Below are positions 1 to 6,692 of a stretch of DNA of 64,000 nucleotides, one piece after another. The stretch covers positions 186,001 through 250,000 of the forward strand of contig NZ_JBHUHP010000016.1 of assembly GCF_042682525.1 (NCBI RefSeq), read 5' to 3'. Origin of the DNA: Blastococcus_B deserti (GTDB taxonomy: Bacteria > Actinomycetota > Actinomycetes > Mycobacteriales > Geodermatophilaceae). Under the pieces are notes generated by a model. That model made no database searches and was not told the origin of the DNA. It was given only the letters and a program-made list of their open reading frames with translations. Position 1 is the stretch's first letter. Each line of letters opens with the position of its first letter. The translations under genes were made by a program, and so were the position numbers.

Positions 1-238
1 ACTGGTGAATGCGGCATGGGCGATCGACCAAGCGGCGCACGGTCGATGATGGGATCAGCCGGCGCCGGTGAGCCCCGTGTGCTGGTGCGCGTGGCGCTCG
101 TCGGCGTCTCGGTCACCGCCTCGGCCGACTCCCGGATCCGTCAACGGGTCGATACGGGTGCCGTCGCGAGTATGCCGGCCCGCGGGCACGCGAAGCTGGA
201 CCACGTGTACCGCGGCGTCGCGGGGGAAGGAGCACGAG

Positions 239-535
239 GTGGCTGAACCTCCGGCGCCGCGACCCGCCGACCGGGATGTCCTGGAGATCGCCTGCCAGGA
301 GTTCGTCGAACTGGTCACCGACCATCTCGAGGGAACCCTGCCCGAGGATGTCGAGCGCGCCGTCGCCGCGCACCTCGAGCTGTGCGAGCCGTGCCGGATC
401 TACCTGGAGCAGATCCGCGGCACCACCAGCGCGCTCCGCGCCCTGTCCGGCCCCACGCTGCCCCAGCCCGCACGTGAGCGGCTGCTCCACGTCTTCACGA
501 CCCTGCACGCCGACGAGCGTGGCGACAGTCCCTAA
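239..535 (+). CDS. Zinc-finger anti-sigma factor (ZAS/RsrA-like), 98 aa
   Basis: This is a small cytosolic protein of the ZAS anti-sigma family, whose members sequester an ECF sigma factor until redox or another stress releases it. The metal site is clear: Cys19, then His45, Cys49 and Cys52, in the canonical C-x25-H-x3-C-x2-C spacing. A hydrophilic helix-rich tail follows and there is no membrane segment. The start is GTG at 239 because AAGGAG lies six bases upstream; the open frame extends further back but without coding character. The usual partner, an ECF sigma gene immediately upstream, is not visible in the first 238 bases. The family call is firm; the cognate sigma factor is unknown. 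Confidence 0.8.
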   Translation: MAEPPAPRPADRDVLEIACQEFVELVTDHLEGTLPEDVERAVAAHLELCEPCRIYLEQIRGTTSALRALSGPTLPQPARERLLHVFTTLHADERGDSP

Positions 536-664
536 CCGCTCGAACCAGACTCTGTGCCTCTTACCCGCGGCTTCGGCCGTCGCGCTGACTCCCCTCAACA
601 GAGGCACGCTGAAGGCACGGTGCGGGGCAGGCACCCCGATGACCAGCCAAGATGGTCCCTGGAG

Positions 665-714
665 TCCCAAGCCTTCCAAGCTGACTGTGCGGGTTCGATT
701 CCCGTCACCCGCTC
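665..714 (+). repeat. tRNA-Gly(TCC)-like 3' half, possible attachment-site relic
   Basis: The segment reads like the anticodon loop (CTTCCAA), the T-arm (GCGGG, TTCGATT, CCCGT) and the 3' acceptor strand CACCCGC of a glycine tRNA. No matching 5' acceptor or D-arm lies at the right distance, so it is not a complete tRNA. A related 50-bp segment starts at 20064. Both follow a shared GAGGCACG-containing repeat (600-634 here). The 3' end of a tRNA is the classic integrase target, so these could be att relics (inference). Confidence 0.5.
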
Positions 715-721
715 GACGTGC

Positions 722-760
722 GATGTCGCGGGACGCCGTTCACACGTGTCCCGCGACATC
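722..760. terminator. 13-bp perfect hairpin
   Basis: The arms GATGTCGCGGGAC (722-734) and GTCCCGCGACATC (748-760) pair perfectly around a 13-base loop, directly after the tRNA-like half. No T-tract follows. It could terminate transcription of an ancestral tRNA or be part of an attachment site. Confidence 0.5.
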
Positions 761-874
761 CATCACGTCGGAGTCTGTGGCTGTTGGTGGCCTCGGGGGG
801 AGTCCTTCTTCGCGCTGCTGCAGGAGAGCGTCTTTGACCGGCAGCGTTGGGCCACCCGAGAAGGTGTCTAACTG

Positions 875-985
875 GCGATCATCACCTGGATCGGGGGCAC
901 ATACCACGGCCGCCGGCGGCAACGACGCCTCGGCCGACTGCCCACGGTCGAGTACGACACACGCACCCACGCCGTAGCAGCGGCC
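875..985 (+). mobile_element. IS3-family transposase (OrfB) C-terminal remnant
   Basis: In the frame starting at 875 the translation reads IITWIGGTYHGRRRQRRLG followed by RLPTVEYDTRT. This matches the conserved C-terminal tail of IS3-family OrfB integrases (W-I-x-x-T/W-Y-N/H-x-R-R-x-x-x-x-L-G-x-x-x-P-x-x-Y-E). No start, catalytic DDE region or terminal repeats remain, so it is a decayed fragment and the first of several in this 10 kb. The rest of 536-1068 shows no convincing gene. Confidence 0.6.
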
Positions 986-1068
986 TCGCCCCTACCGGAA
1001 CGTCAACCGGAGTGGGGCAGCCCCAAGTCCCTCGTAGGCGAGGTGATGCCGTTGGGCGGCTAGGGCCG

Positions 1069-1097
1069 GCCTGAGCCCGACAGGAACCGGCTCAGGC
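1069..1097 (-). terminator. Hairpin after the tetR-like gene
   Basis: GCCTGAGCC (1069-1077) pairs with GGCTCAGGC (1089-1097) around an 11-base loop, ending eight bases beyond the stop codon of the minus-strand TetR gene. It is GC-rich without a U-tract, as is common for actinobacterial terminators. Confidence 0.55.
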
Positions 1098-1104
1098 GGT
1101 CGGA

Positions 1105-1719
1105 TCAGCGGTCAGCGCCACCATGCGCCGGAGGCAGCAGGAGCGTGGCGGCCGCGGCGTACCGGTGCGGGTCGACGTCACCGAGCAGGGCGTGCTGCAT
1201 CACGAAGCCGACGACGACCGAGAACAGCAACTGGCCCAGCACCTCCGGGTCGGTGTCGTTTGGCAGATGGCCGGCGTCACGCCAGTGCGCGACGCACTCG
1301 GACAGGCGCTCGCGCACCCGGCCATACGTCCGCTGGGCGATGCCGCGAACGGCCGGGTCGCGCAGCCCCTCTGCCCACGCCGTGACTGCGATTCTCGTGT
1401 AGTCGACGTCACCCTCCACGACGAGCGGATAGATCCGCTCGAGCAGCCGGCCGACCACTTCCCCGGGAGACGCGCCCCGGTCGAGGACCGCCTCGTCGAC
1501 GGCGTGCAGCAGACCCTCGACGACCGGCTCGACCGCCGCGGCGACGAGATCATCCTTGCTCCGGAAGTAGCTGTACACAGCCCCGGCCGACAGCCCCGAC
1601 TCGCGGACGACGTCACGTACCGAGGTGGCGTGGAAGCCGTCCCGGGCGAAGCAGCGCAGCGCCGCGGCCACGATGTGGTCCCGTCGGACCGCGAGGTGCT
1701 CGGCGGATACGCGCGGCAT
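1105..1719 (-). CDS. TetR/AcrR-family transcriptional regulator, 204 aa
   Basis: This is a one-component repressor. Residues 10-60 form the TetR helix-turn-helix, with the typical FARDGFHATSVRDVV and GLSAGAVYSYFRSKDDL segments. The variable all-helical ligand-binding and dimer domain fills the rest, at normal family length. It is divergently transcribed from the membrane protein gene at 1824, and the 104-bp space between them carries two palindromes. That arrangement suggests it represses its own gene and the membrane gene until a small ligand binds. The ligand cannot be read from the sequence. Confidence 0.9.
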   Translation of the reverse strand: MPRVSAEHLAVRRDHIVAAALRCFARDGFHATSVRDVVRESGLSAGAVYSYFRSKDDLVAAAVEPVVEGLLHAVDEAVLDRGASPGEVVGRLLERIYPLVVEGDVDYTRIAVTAWAEGLRDPAVRGIAQRTYGRVRERLSECVAHWRDAGHLPNDTDPEVLGQLLFSVVVGFVMQHALLGDVDPHRYAAAATLLLPPAHGGADR

Positions 1720-1732
1720 GGGTTCACTGTAA

Positions 1733-1797
1733 CAAGAACGGACGACCGTCTTGACGTGTCACATATCTGAGCGAAAACTGGCGCTGAACGGTCGTTC
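1733..1797. promoter_or_regulatory. Two palindromes in the TetR divergent promoter
   Basis: At 1786-1797 GAACG-GT-CGTTC is a perfect inverted repeat. At 1733-1753 CAAGA-A-CGG-ACGA-CCG-TCTTG is a near-perfect one. Both share a CGACCG/CGGTCG core, and both lie between the divergent starts at 1719 and 1824. They are the obvious operator candidates for the TetR protein. Operator function is inferred. Confidence 0.6.
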
Positions 1798-1823
1798 GTT
1801 TTACTTCTCAGAGGAGGTCCACG

Positions 1824-2840
1824 GTGAGCACCGCGAGCACCCTGCACAGATCCGCCCCTGACACCGCTCACGTGCACGGCCTGACCCCATGGCACGCCGT
1901 GCTCGGCCTGGCGGTCGCACTCAGCGCCGCGCTGGCCGTCCTTCTGTCCGTGTTCGCCTGGCCGGCCACAGAGACCCGCCCCCGAGACGTCCCCATCGCC
2001 GTCGCCGGTCCACCAGAGGCGGTCGACCGGCTCAGGGCCGCCCTCAACGCGGCGCAGCCCGGCGCCTTCTCGATCCGCAGCGCCGACGGCCTCGACGAGG
2101 CGCGCGCCCTCGTCCGCGACCGGGATGTCGACGGCGCGCTCCTCCTCAGCCCGGAAGGCCCGAGCGTCATCGTGGCCACACAGGCGGGACCGGCCATCGC
2201 ACAGGCGCTGACCCAGGTGGTTCAGGCCGTCGCCGGTACGACCGTCCCGGTCGAAGACGTCGCCCCAGCCTCCCCCGACGACCCACGCGGCACCGGTCTC
2301 GCCGCCGGCGCCCTTCCCCTCGCCCTGATCGGTGGTGCCGCCGGTGGCCTGCTCTTCCTGCGGGTGCACGGACCGGCTCGGCGCTCGGCGGGTGCCGTCC
2401 TGTTCGGGTTGCTGGCCGGCCCGACCGCGGTCGGGATCCTGCACGGCTGGCTCGGCGCCCTGACCGGCGACCCGCTGGCCGAGGTCGCCGTCGTCGGCCT
2501 CGGCTTGGCGGCGACCACCCTGGGGATCCTCGGCATCGCGACCGTCGCCGGCCGCATCGGACTGGTTCTGGCCGAACTGCTCGTCGTGGCGGTCGGCAAC
2601 CCGCTGTCCGGCGCCTCCAGCGCCCCGGCCCTGCTGCCCGACGGCTGGGCCGCCCTCGGTCAGAGCCTGCCGCCGGGGGCGCTCGTGGCTGCGCTTCGGG
2701 CGGTCTCCGGGTTCGACGGCACCGGCGCCGGCCGACCGCTGACGGTCCTGACGTTCTGGGCCGCCGGAGGCCTGCTGCTGCTCGCCCTGCAGTCGTTCCA
2801 CGAGCGTCATCCGGCCCGTCCGCACACCCTCCAGAGCTAG
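1824..2840 (+). CDS. Polytopic membrane protein, ABC-2/YhgE-like, 338 aa
   Basis: An N-terminal membrane helix (residues about 24-46) is followed by an extracytoplasmic domain (about 50-145), then five or so hydrophobic segments from about 160 to 325. This layout, one helix plus a large external loop plus a C-terminal helical bundle, resembles DUF3533 and YhgE/ABC-2-type export permeases. No ATPase gene is adjacent. GAGGAGG at 1811-1817 supports the GTG start. Control by the divergent TetR suggests export of, or resistance to, the regulator's ligand (inference). The family assignment is tentative. Confidence 0.65.
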   Translation: MSTASTLHRSAPDTAHVHGLTPWHAVLGLAVALSAALAVLLSVFAWPATETRPRDVPIAVAGPPEAVDRLRAALNAAQPGAFSIRSADGLDEARALVRDRDVDGALLLSPEGPSVIVATQAGPAIAQALTQVVQAVAGTTVPVEDVAPASPDDPRGTGLAAGALPLALIGGAAGGLLFLRVHGPARRSAGAVLFGLLAGPTAVGILHGWLGALTGDPLAEVAVVGLGLAATTLGILGIATVAGRIGLVLAELLVVAVGNPLSGASSAPALLPDGWAALGQSLPPGALVAALRAVSGFDGTGAGRPLTVLTFWAAGGLLLLALQSFHERHPARPHTLQS

Positions 2841-2954
2841 CAGCCTGCCGAACAACGAGGTCACAAGTCCGGCGGAAACGCCGCCAACAATGGCCGTCGA
2901 GCCGCGTGAAGGTCCCCGTCTCTTTCGGCGGAGACCTGGCCCCGAACGGGAAGG

Positions 2955-3110
2955 CCGGGGCGCTGTAGCCCAGACATGCTTGCCCTCGGTGTCGATGAAC
3001 CAGCCGTGCGCGGCGCAGAGCCCGGCAACCAGGTGCAGTCCGAGGCCGCCGTACGTTGGAATGCGATCGACGGCGGGGATAGGCCATCGGTCGGTCGCAG
3101 TGTCCGGCGC
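2955..3110 (-). pseudogene. HATPase_c (anti-sigma/RsbW-like) C-terminal remnant
   Basis: On the minus strand residues encoded at about 3080-2960 read WPIPAVDRIPTYGGLGLHLV, then AGLCAAHGWF and GKHVWA. This is the G2-box and C-terminal strand pattern of RsbW-like ATP-binding proteins (G-x-G-L-x-L-V followed by a final G-K-x-V-W). The N-box and G1-box are absent and the frame runs on without a sensible start or stop, so it is a fragment. The remainder of 2841-3283 holds nothing else I recognise. Confidence 0.5.
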
Positions 3111-3283
3111 CGGGTCTGAAGGAGGCTCGGTTTTCACGCTCCGACGAGTGTCGGGGGCGGTGGTCCGGTCCTGGTAGGGCAGTTCGTGCTCAACCGGTAA
3201 GCCCGAGCTCGTAAGCAGCCCGCGTGGCGCTGGTGCAGACGTCGTCGTGGTGCCAGAGACGACTGCCGTGGCATGATTGTGGC

Positions 3284-3520
3284 ATGGGTAGAACACGGCT
3301 CAGCACTACCGTCGACGAAGATCTCCTCCAGGCCGCTCGACGTGTGCGATCCGGTGACACCGACGCCGCCATGATCGATGAGGCGCTCCGCGCGCTAGTG
3401 GCGCGCCACCGTTCGGCCGAAGTCGAGGCGAGCTACACCGCCTACGACGAACACCCGCTCGACGAACCGGACGAGTGGGGTGATTTGGCGTCGTTCCGCG
3501 AAGCCGCCGGACGGTCGTGA
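3284..3520 (+). CDS. Antitoxin of a MazEF-type pair, 78 aa
   Basis: This short protein starts RTRLSTTVDEDLL, the N-terminal strand of a ribbon-helix-helix-like antitoxin, followed by helices (DAAMIDEALRALVARHRS). Its C-terminus is acidic and probably disordered, as expected for a toxin-wrapping tail. It overlaps the downstream toxin gene by four bases (GTGA), implying translational coupling. ATG at 3284 was chosen over the upstream in-frame ATG because the earlier part lacks family resemblance. Such antitoxins usually repress their own promoter, but no clear operator was identified here. Confidence 0.8.
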   Translation: MGRTRLSTTVDEDLLQAARRVRSGDTDAAMIDEALRALVARHRSAEVEASYTAYDEHPLDEPDEWGDLASFREAAGRS

Positions 3521-3846
3521 CGACGCTGCCCGCGCGCGGTGAGGTCTGGTGGTGCGAGATGCCCGAGATCGGGCGCCGCCCGGTCGTCATCCTCTCCCGC
3601 GACGCAGTGATCCCCCGGCACCGGCGCGCACTCGTCGCACCATGCACCACCACGATCCGCGGCCTCGTCAGCGAAGTTGGCCTCGAGCCCGGCGAGGACC
3701 CGGTACCCCGCCGCTGCGTGGTCAACATGGACTCGGTCGAGAGCGTCTCTGTCGCGGTCCTCGTCGAGCGGCTCGGACGGTTGGCCGACACGCGCATGCG
3801 GCAGATCTGCGGAGCCCTCGCCGTCGCGGTCGACTGCGCGGACTGA
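3517..3846 (+). CDS. MazF/PemK-family endoribonuclease toxin, 109 aa
   Basis: The protein opens with the MazF signature RGEVWWCEMPEIGRRPVVIL, in which R-G-E/D-V-W and the R-P-V-V/A-I-L strand form the SH3-like barrel, and later has NMDSVESV, matching the family's conserved N-x-D segment. MazF toxins cleave mRNA at short sequence motifs and cause growth arrest. The gene overlaps the antitoxin by four bases. The pair is flanked by IS3 debris, consistent with horizontal movement or with addiction-type retention of the region. Length is normal and the reading frame is intact. Confidence 0.88.
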   Translation: MTTLPARGEVWWCEMPEIGRRPVVILSRDAVIPRHRRALVAPCTTTIRGLVSEVGLEPGEDPVPRRCVVNMDSVESVSVAVLVERLGRLADTRMRQICGALAVAVDCAD

Positions 3847-4070
3847 CGCTGTCTCGGTGGAGGCTCCCCCCGGAAATATCGCAGGACAGTGGCCATGCCG
3901 TCGGCCACCTTCCCGCATGACCGGCCCGGTGAGCCCTCCCGGACGGGGAGTGCAACAGGGACTCGCTCCTCCGGGCCGGCGTGGGCAGCAATGGCGCCGC
4001 GAACCGCAGCACTCGACTGGCCGCTGAACGAGTGACAGCGAAGAGCCGCTCCTCCGGCCGGCCATTTGGC

Positions 4071-4126
4071 GCTGAGGCACGCGGAAGGTACGGCATGCGC
4101 CTGACTTGGCGCTGAGCGGCCAAGAT
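4071..4126. repeat. Copy of the GAGGCACG repeat
   Basis: GCTGAGGCACG, then GGTACGGCATGCGCCTGACT and GGCGCTGA, closely match the segment at 20009-20052 and less closely 600-634. CCAAGATGG follows here (4119-4127) and also at 648-656. The repeat begins exactly where the transposase reading frame at 4118-4378 loses family similarity, so it probably marks a junction. Confidence 0.55.
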
Positions 4127-4378
4127 GGCGTCCTGCTCCAGCAATTTGTTGCGTCGCCGCAGCTCGCGCAGCTCCGCGGATTCGTCCTTGCCTCCGCCGC
4201 CGCGGCCGCCGGCCGCCGGCGGCGCCAGGCCGTCCTCGCGGTCGGCAATCTTCAGCCAGCGGGCCAGGCAGGACTCCGAGATGCCGAAGTCCCGGGCGAT
4301 CTGGGCGATGGACGCTTCGCCCTTGCGGGCCACGGCGATCACGTCACGCCGGAACTCCGGCGGGAACGGCTTGGGCAC
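4118..4378 (-). mobile_element. IS3-family transposase OrfA, truncated
   Basis: The N-terminal helix-turn-helix is intact: PPEFRRDVIAVARKG, QIARDFGISESCLARWLK and IADREDG are standard for actinobacterial IS3 OrfA. A glycine-rich linker and the leucine-zipper start (RRRNKLLEQDAILA) follow. After residue 87 the frame stays open to 3722 but no longer resembles OrfA, because the zipper and the frameshift window into OrfB are missing. No terminal inverted repeat was found. The element is dead unless helped in trans. Confidence 0.75.
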
Positions 4379-4544
4379 GATGCTGATCCTTCCAGCGAGG
4401 CCGAAGCCTCACAGGCAAGGAGTCAACCGAACCGGGGCAGTCCCAAGCGACGGCACAGCCGGCTGGGGTCGTGTAGGGGACTCCCCACCCTGAGCATGTG
4501 GTGATGGATGTCGAGTCGGTGTCGGGTCACCTGTTGCCGTCGGG

Positions 4545-5000
4545 CAGCGGTACGCGTGCCGGAGAACGTCCGGGAGTAGGTGATGTCGGCGACCTACCGT
4601 TGGTGCGGGCCGGTCGCGGTGAAGGCACGATCGACCAGGTCGGGGCGGGTGTCGGGGCCACTGCCGGGCACGGTGGTGCGCAACCCATTCGCCCTGCTGA
4701 TCCGCGCAGGCCCTTCGGCGCATCAGCCGGGCGACGGTGCATCTGGCCCCCTGGTGGCCTCGTCGACGCAGTTCGGCGTGCATCTTGCGCACCCCGTAGA
4801 TACCGTAGTTGTCGCTGTGGGCTCGCTCGATGACCTCGGTGGTCGCCACGTGGTCACCGACCGTGCCGCCGACGGCGCGCCTTGGTGGCGCAGTAGGTGC
4901 TCGGGGCGATATTCGCGCCGGCCTCGGATCGGACGCGCCAGATCGGCTCGACCCCGTGCTCGAGCTTGTGCTGGTCGATGAAGGCGACGATCGGCGGGAC
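4545..5000 (-). mobile_element. IS3-family OrfB N-terminal remnant, frameshifted
   Basis: Two frames together give the start of OrfB: VAFIDQHKLEHGVEPIWRV and APSTYCATKARR in one, then VIERAHSDNYGIYGVRKMHA, ELRRRGHQGARCTVARLMR in the next. The DDE catalytic core is mostly lost; a shifted V-A-D-I-T-Y trace is recognisable near 4575. In the direction of transcription this OrfB piece lies before the OrfA at 4378, the reverse of a normal IS3, so two different insertions are represented. Confidence 0.7.
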
Positions 5001-5220
5001 TCGGAGACGGAGCTCGAGGTACTGCTGGAGCGGGGGCTGTCGCACGCAGGGATCGCCTGCTCAACAGATCGCGCGACTCGGGCGGAGGCCCATCCCGACT
5101 GCGGCAGCCCCACCGACTCGTAAAGCACTACGCAATGACTCCCGGCGGAGAAGTCAGGCGTCGGCCGCAAACCGCACCGATGTCAGACACTGGAGCACCC
5201 GACGTTGGGACGCTGGTGGA

Positions 5221-5925
5221 TCAGTCTCCGAACCATTCGATGAGCATGGCCTGGCCGCCGTAGGCCTCGAACCCTCCCCAGAACCAGAAGGCATCGCCCC
5301 AGATGCCCAGGAAGCCCGGCTTGCGGAACACGAGGTGGAGGCTTGCGTCATCGCCGACGCCGCGGTCCACCGTGATCGGCCCCCACCAGCGCTTCGCGAT
5401 GCCGTCGAGCCGGCCTTTGTAGTTGCGCTGGCAAAAGCCGTACACGCGGAGTTCTTTCGGCCAATCGGTGATGGCGCGGAAGTAGATCGTCACCCGATCA
5501 GGGTTCGCCTGCCCCGTGGCTGGGTCGACGATCGGGTAGTGCCAGATCCTGATCCCATCCCAACGGTTGTAGAAGGTGTCCCTCGGCCACGGAAAGGGGT
5601 TGTCCCACTCCCCGGGCGCCGTCGTGTAGGTGGGCTGCGTGGCATCGAAGGAGGGAAGGTTCGATGCACAAACCGACTCTGCGCCGGAAGGGGCGACACC
5701 CCTGACACTAGGCGCAACCTCGATCGCGAGTGCTCCTCGGCGGCGATTCGGCGTCAGCTGCGTGAGGACTCCTTGGAGCTTTCCTGAGCGGTAGACACCA
5801 GCGACCGACGAGGCGGGCGATGGTTGCCGGGTGCGGTCCTTGGCACCCGAGTGTCCTTGCCTGTCCTTCGCGAGAGACTGCAGGTCTTCAACGGCTAGCA
5901 CGGAGAACTTGGCGCTACGCCTCAT
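5221..5925 (-). CDS. Hypothetical protein, 234 aa
   Basis: I do not recognise a family. ATG at 5925 has a good AAGGGAG ribosome-binding site. The first half is basic, Ser/Gln-rich and probably disordered. The second half is compact and rich in aromatics (WDNPFPWPRDTFYNRWDG, KRWWGPITVDRGVG, FLGIWGDAFWFWGGFEAYGG), which looks like a folded beta-rich domain. No convincing signal peptide or membrane helix is present. It lies next to a subtilase-type peptidase on the same strand but separated from it by pseudogenes, so no functional link can be claimed. Confidence 0.6.
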   Translation of the reverse strand: MRRSAKFSVLAVEDLQSLAKDRQGHSGAKDRTRQPSPASSVAGVYRSGKLQGVLTQLTPNRRRGALAIEVAPSVRGVAPSGAESVCASNLPSFDATQPTYTTAPGEWDNPFPWPRDTFYNRWDGIRIWHYPIVDPATGQANPDRVTIYFRAITDWPKELRVYGFCQRNYKGRLDGIAKRWWGPITVDRGVGDDASLHLVFRKPGFLGIWGDAFWFWGGFEAYGGQAMLIEWFGD

Positions 5926-5929
5926 GTGA

Positions 5930-6200
5930 ACTCCCTTGTTCCCATGTCCGATCGACACCGTGCCCGCCGCGAGGGCCACGCCCGGGCTGGCCTGACCGGG
6001 AGCCCGGATTGGAGCACGGCGACCATGGTCAGCCAGCAACCGAGGACGAACGCCACGGCGGCGGCCCAGACGACGGTGGCGGTGTGCGACCAGCCCAAGG
6101 CCGCGCCGGTCACCGTGCCCAGCACCTTGCCGATCGCGCAGCCGGTCAGGCAGGACAAGGTCGCGCGGACGGGCAGTCGGTCGAGATCCCATCGGCTCAT
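5930..6200 (-). pseudogene. DUF4396-type membrane protein, frameshifted and truncated
   Basis: From ATG 6200 the translation gives ATLSCLTGCAIGKVLGTVTG and AALGW, the hallmark first helix of DUF4396 proteins (A-T-L-x-C-L-T-G-C-A-I-G-x-V-L-G). The frame then shifts near 5995; the other frame continues with VALAAGTVSIG, equivalent to the family's A-A-D-T-V-S-I motif. The last helix is missing. It was inactivated by a frameshift plus truncation just upstream of the hypothetical gene. Confidence 0.65.
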
Positions 6201-6425
6201 GGCGGTGTCACCGCTCTCTTTCGGCTCGCCCGCTGGGCGACCGCCGGGCGCTCCCAGCGCCACGGGCCCCATGTCCGGATCGTCCAGCCGGGCCACCCGC
6301 TCGAATCCGAGCTTCTCCAGGACGGTCGTCGACGCACTCTCGACGGGAAGGGTGTGCGCTCGGACCAGCGAGACACCACACCGCGCCGCGTGGTCCAGCC
6401 ACAGCCGGACGGCGTCCGTCCGTGC
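6201..6425 (-). pseudogene. GNAT acetyltransferase C-terminal remnant
   Basis: The minus strand encodes LWLDHAARCGVSLVRAHTLP, then ESASTTVLEKLGFERVARLD. This is the last helix-strand unit of a GNAT fold, where N/S-x-x-S-x-x-V-L-x-K-L-G-F-x-x-V is diagnostic. No acetyl-CoA-binding R/Q-x-x-G-x-G/A motif remains upstream and there is no start. It is fused in frame with the DUF4396 remnant, which is an accident of decay. Confidence 0.6.
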
Positions 6426-6447
6426 CCCCGGCCGGGATCGCCGGATC

Positions 6448-6670
6448 CATCGGCACCGTCGGCGACGCTTTGGACAACGCGTTGATGAATTGACGATCGG
6501 CCTTACAAGACGGAACTGATCGAGCACCCGCGGCGCTGCACCATTTGGAGGAACCGGGCACAGGTCGAGTCGGCCACCGCCGAGTGGGTGCACTGGCACA
6601 ACACCGAGAGAATCCATTCCTCGATCGGCTACCCGACTCCATCGAGAAGGAAATGGAGTACGCTAATTTC
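6448..6670 (+). mobile_element. IS3-family OrfB C-terminal remnant
   Basis: With one frameshift, the plus strand reads GTVGDALDNAL, LYKTELIEH, then NRAQVESATAEWVHWHNTER and IHSSIGYPTP. This matches the end of IS3 OrfB integrases (S-V-G-D-A-Y-D-N-A, Y-K-T-E-L-I, W-x-x-x-x-x-x-E-x-A-T-x-E-W-V-x-W-x-N-x-x-R-L-H-S-S-I-G). The N-terminal two thirds are absent. Confidence 0.72.
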
Positions 6671-6692
6671 ACCTCCACCAGATCCAGGGCCT

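Noticed and set aside
622..714. A complete tRNA of about 92 bases
   Set aside because: GCGGGGC at 622 does not pair properly with the 3' strand CACCCGC, and there is no D-arm; only the 3' half is convincing.
1200..3296. 698-codon open frame on the minus strand
   Set aside because: It is antisense to the membrane protein at 1824 and in another frame of the TetR gene; composition is Gly/Arg-rich shadow. Only the short HATPase-like piece near 2960-3080 shows family similarity.
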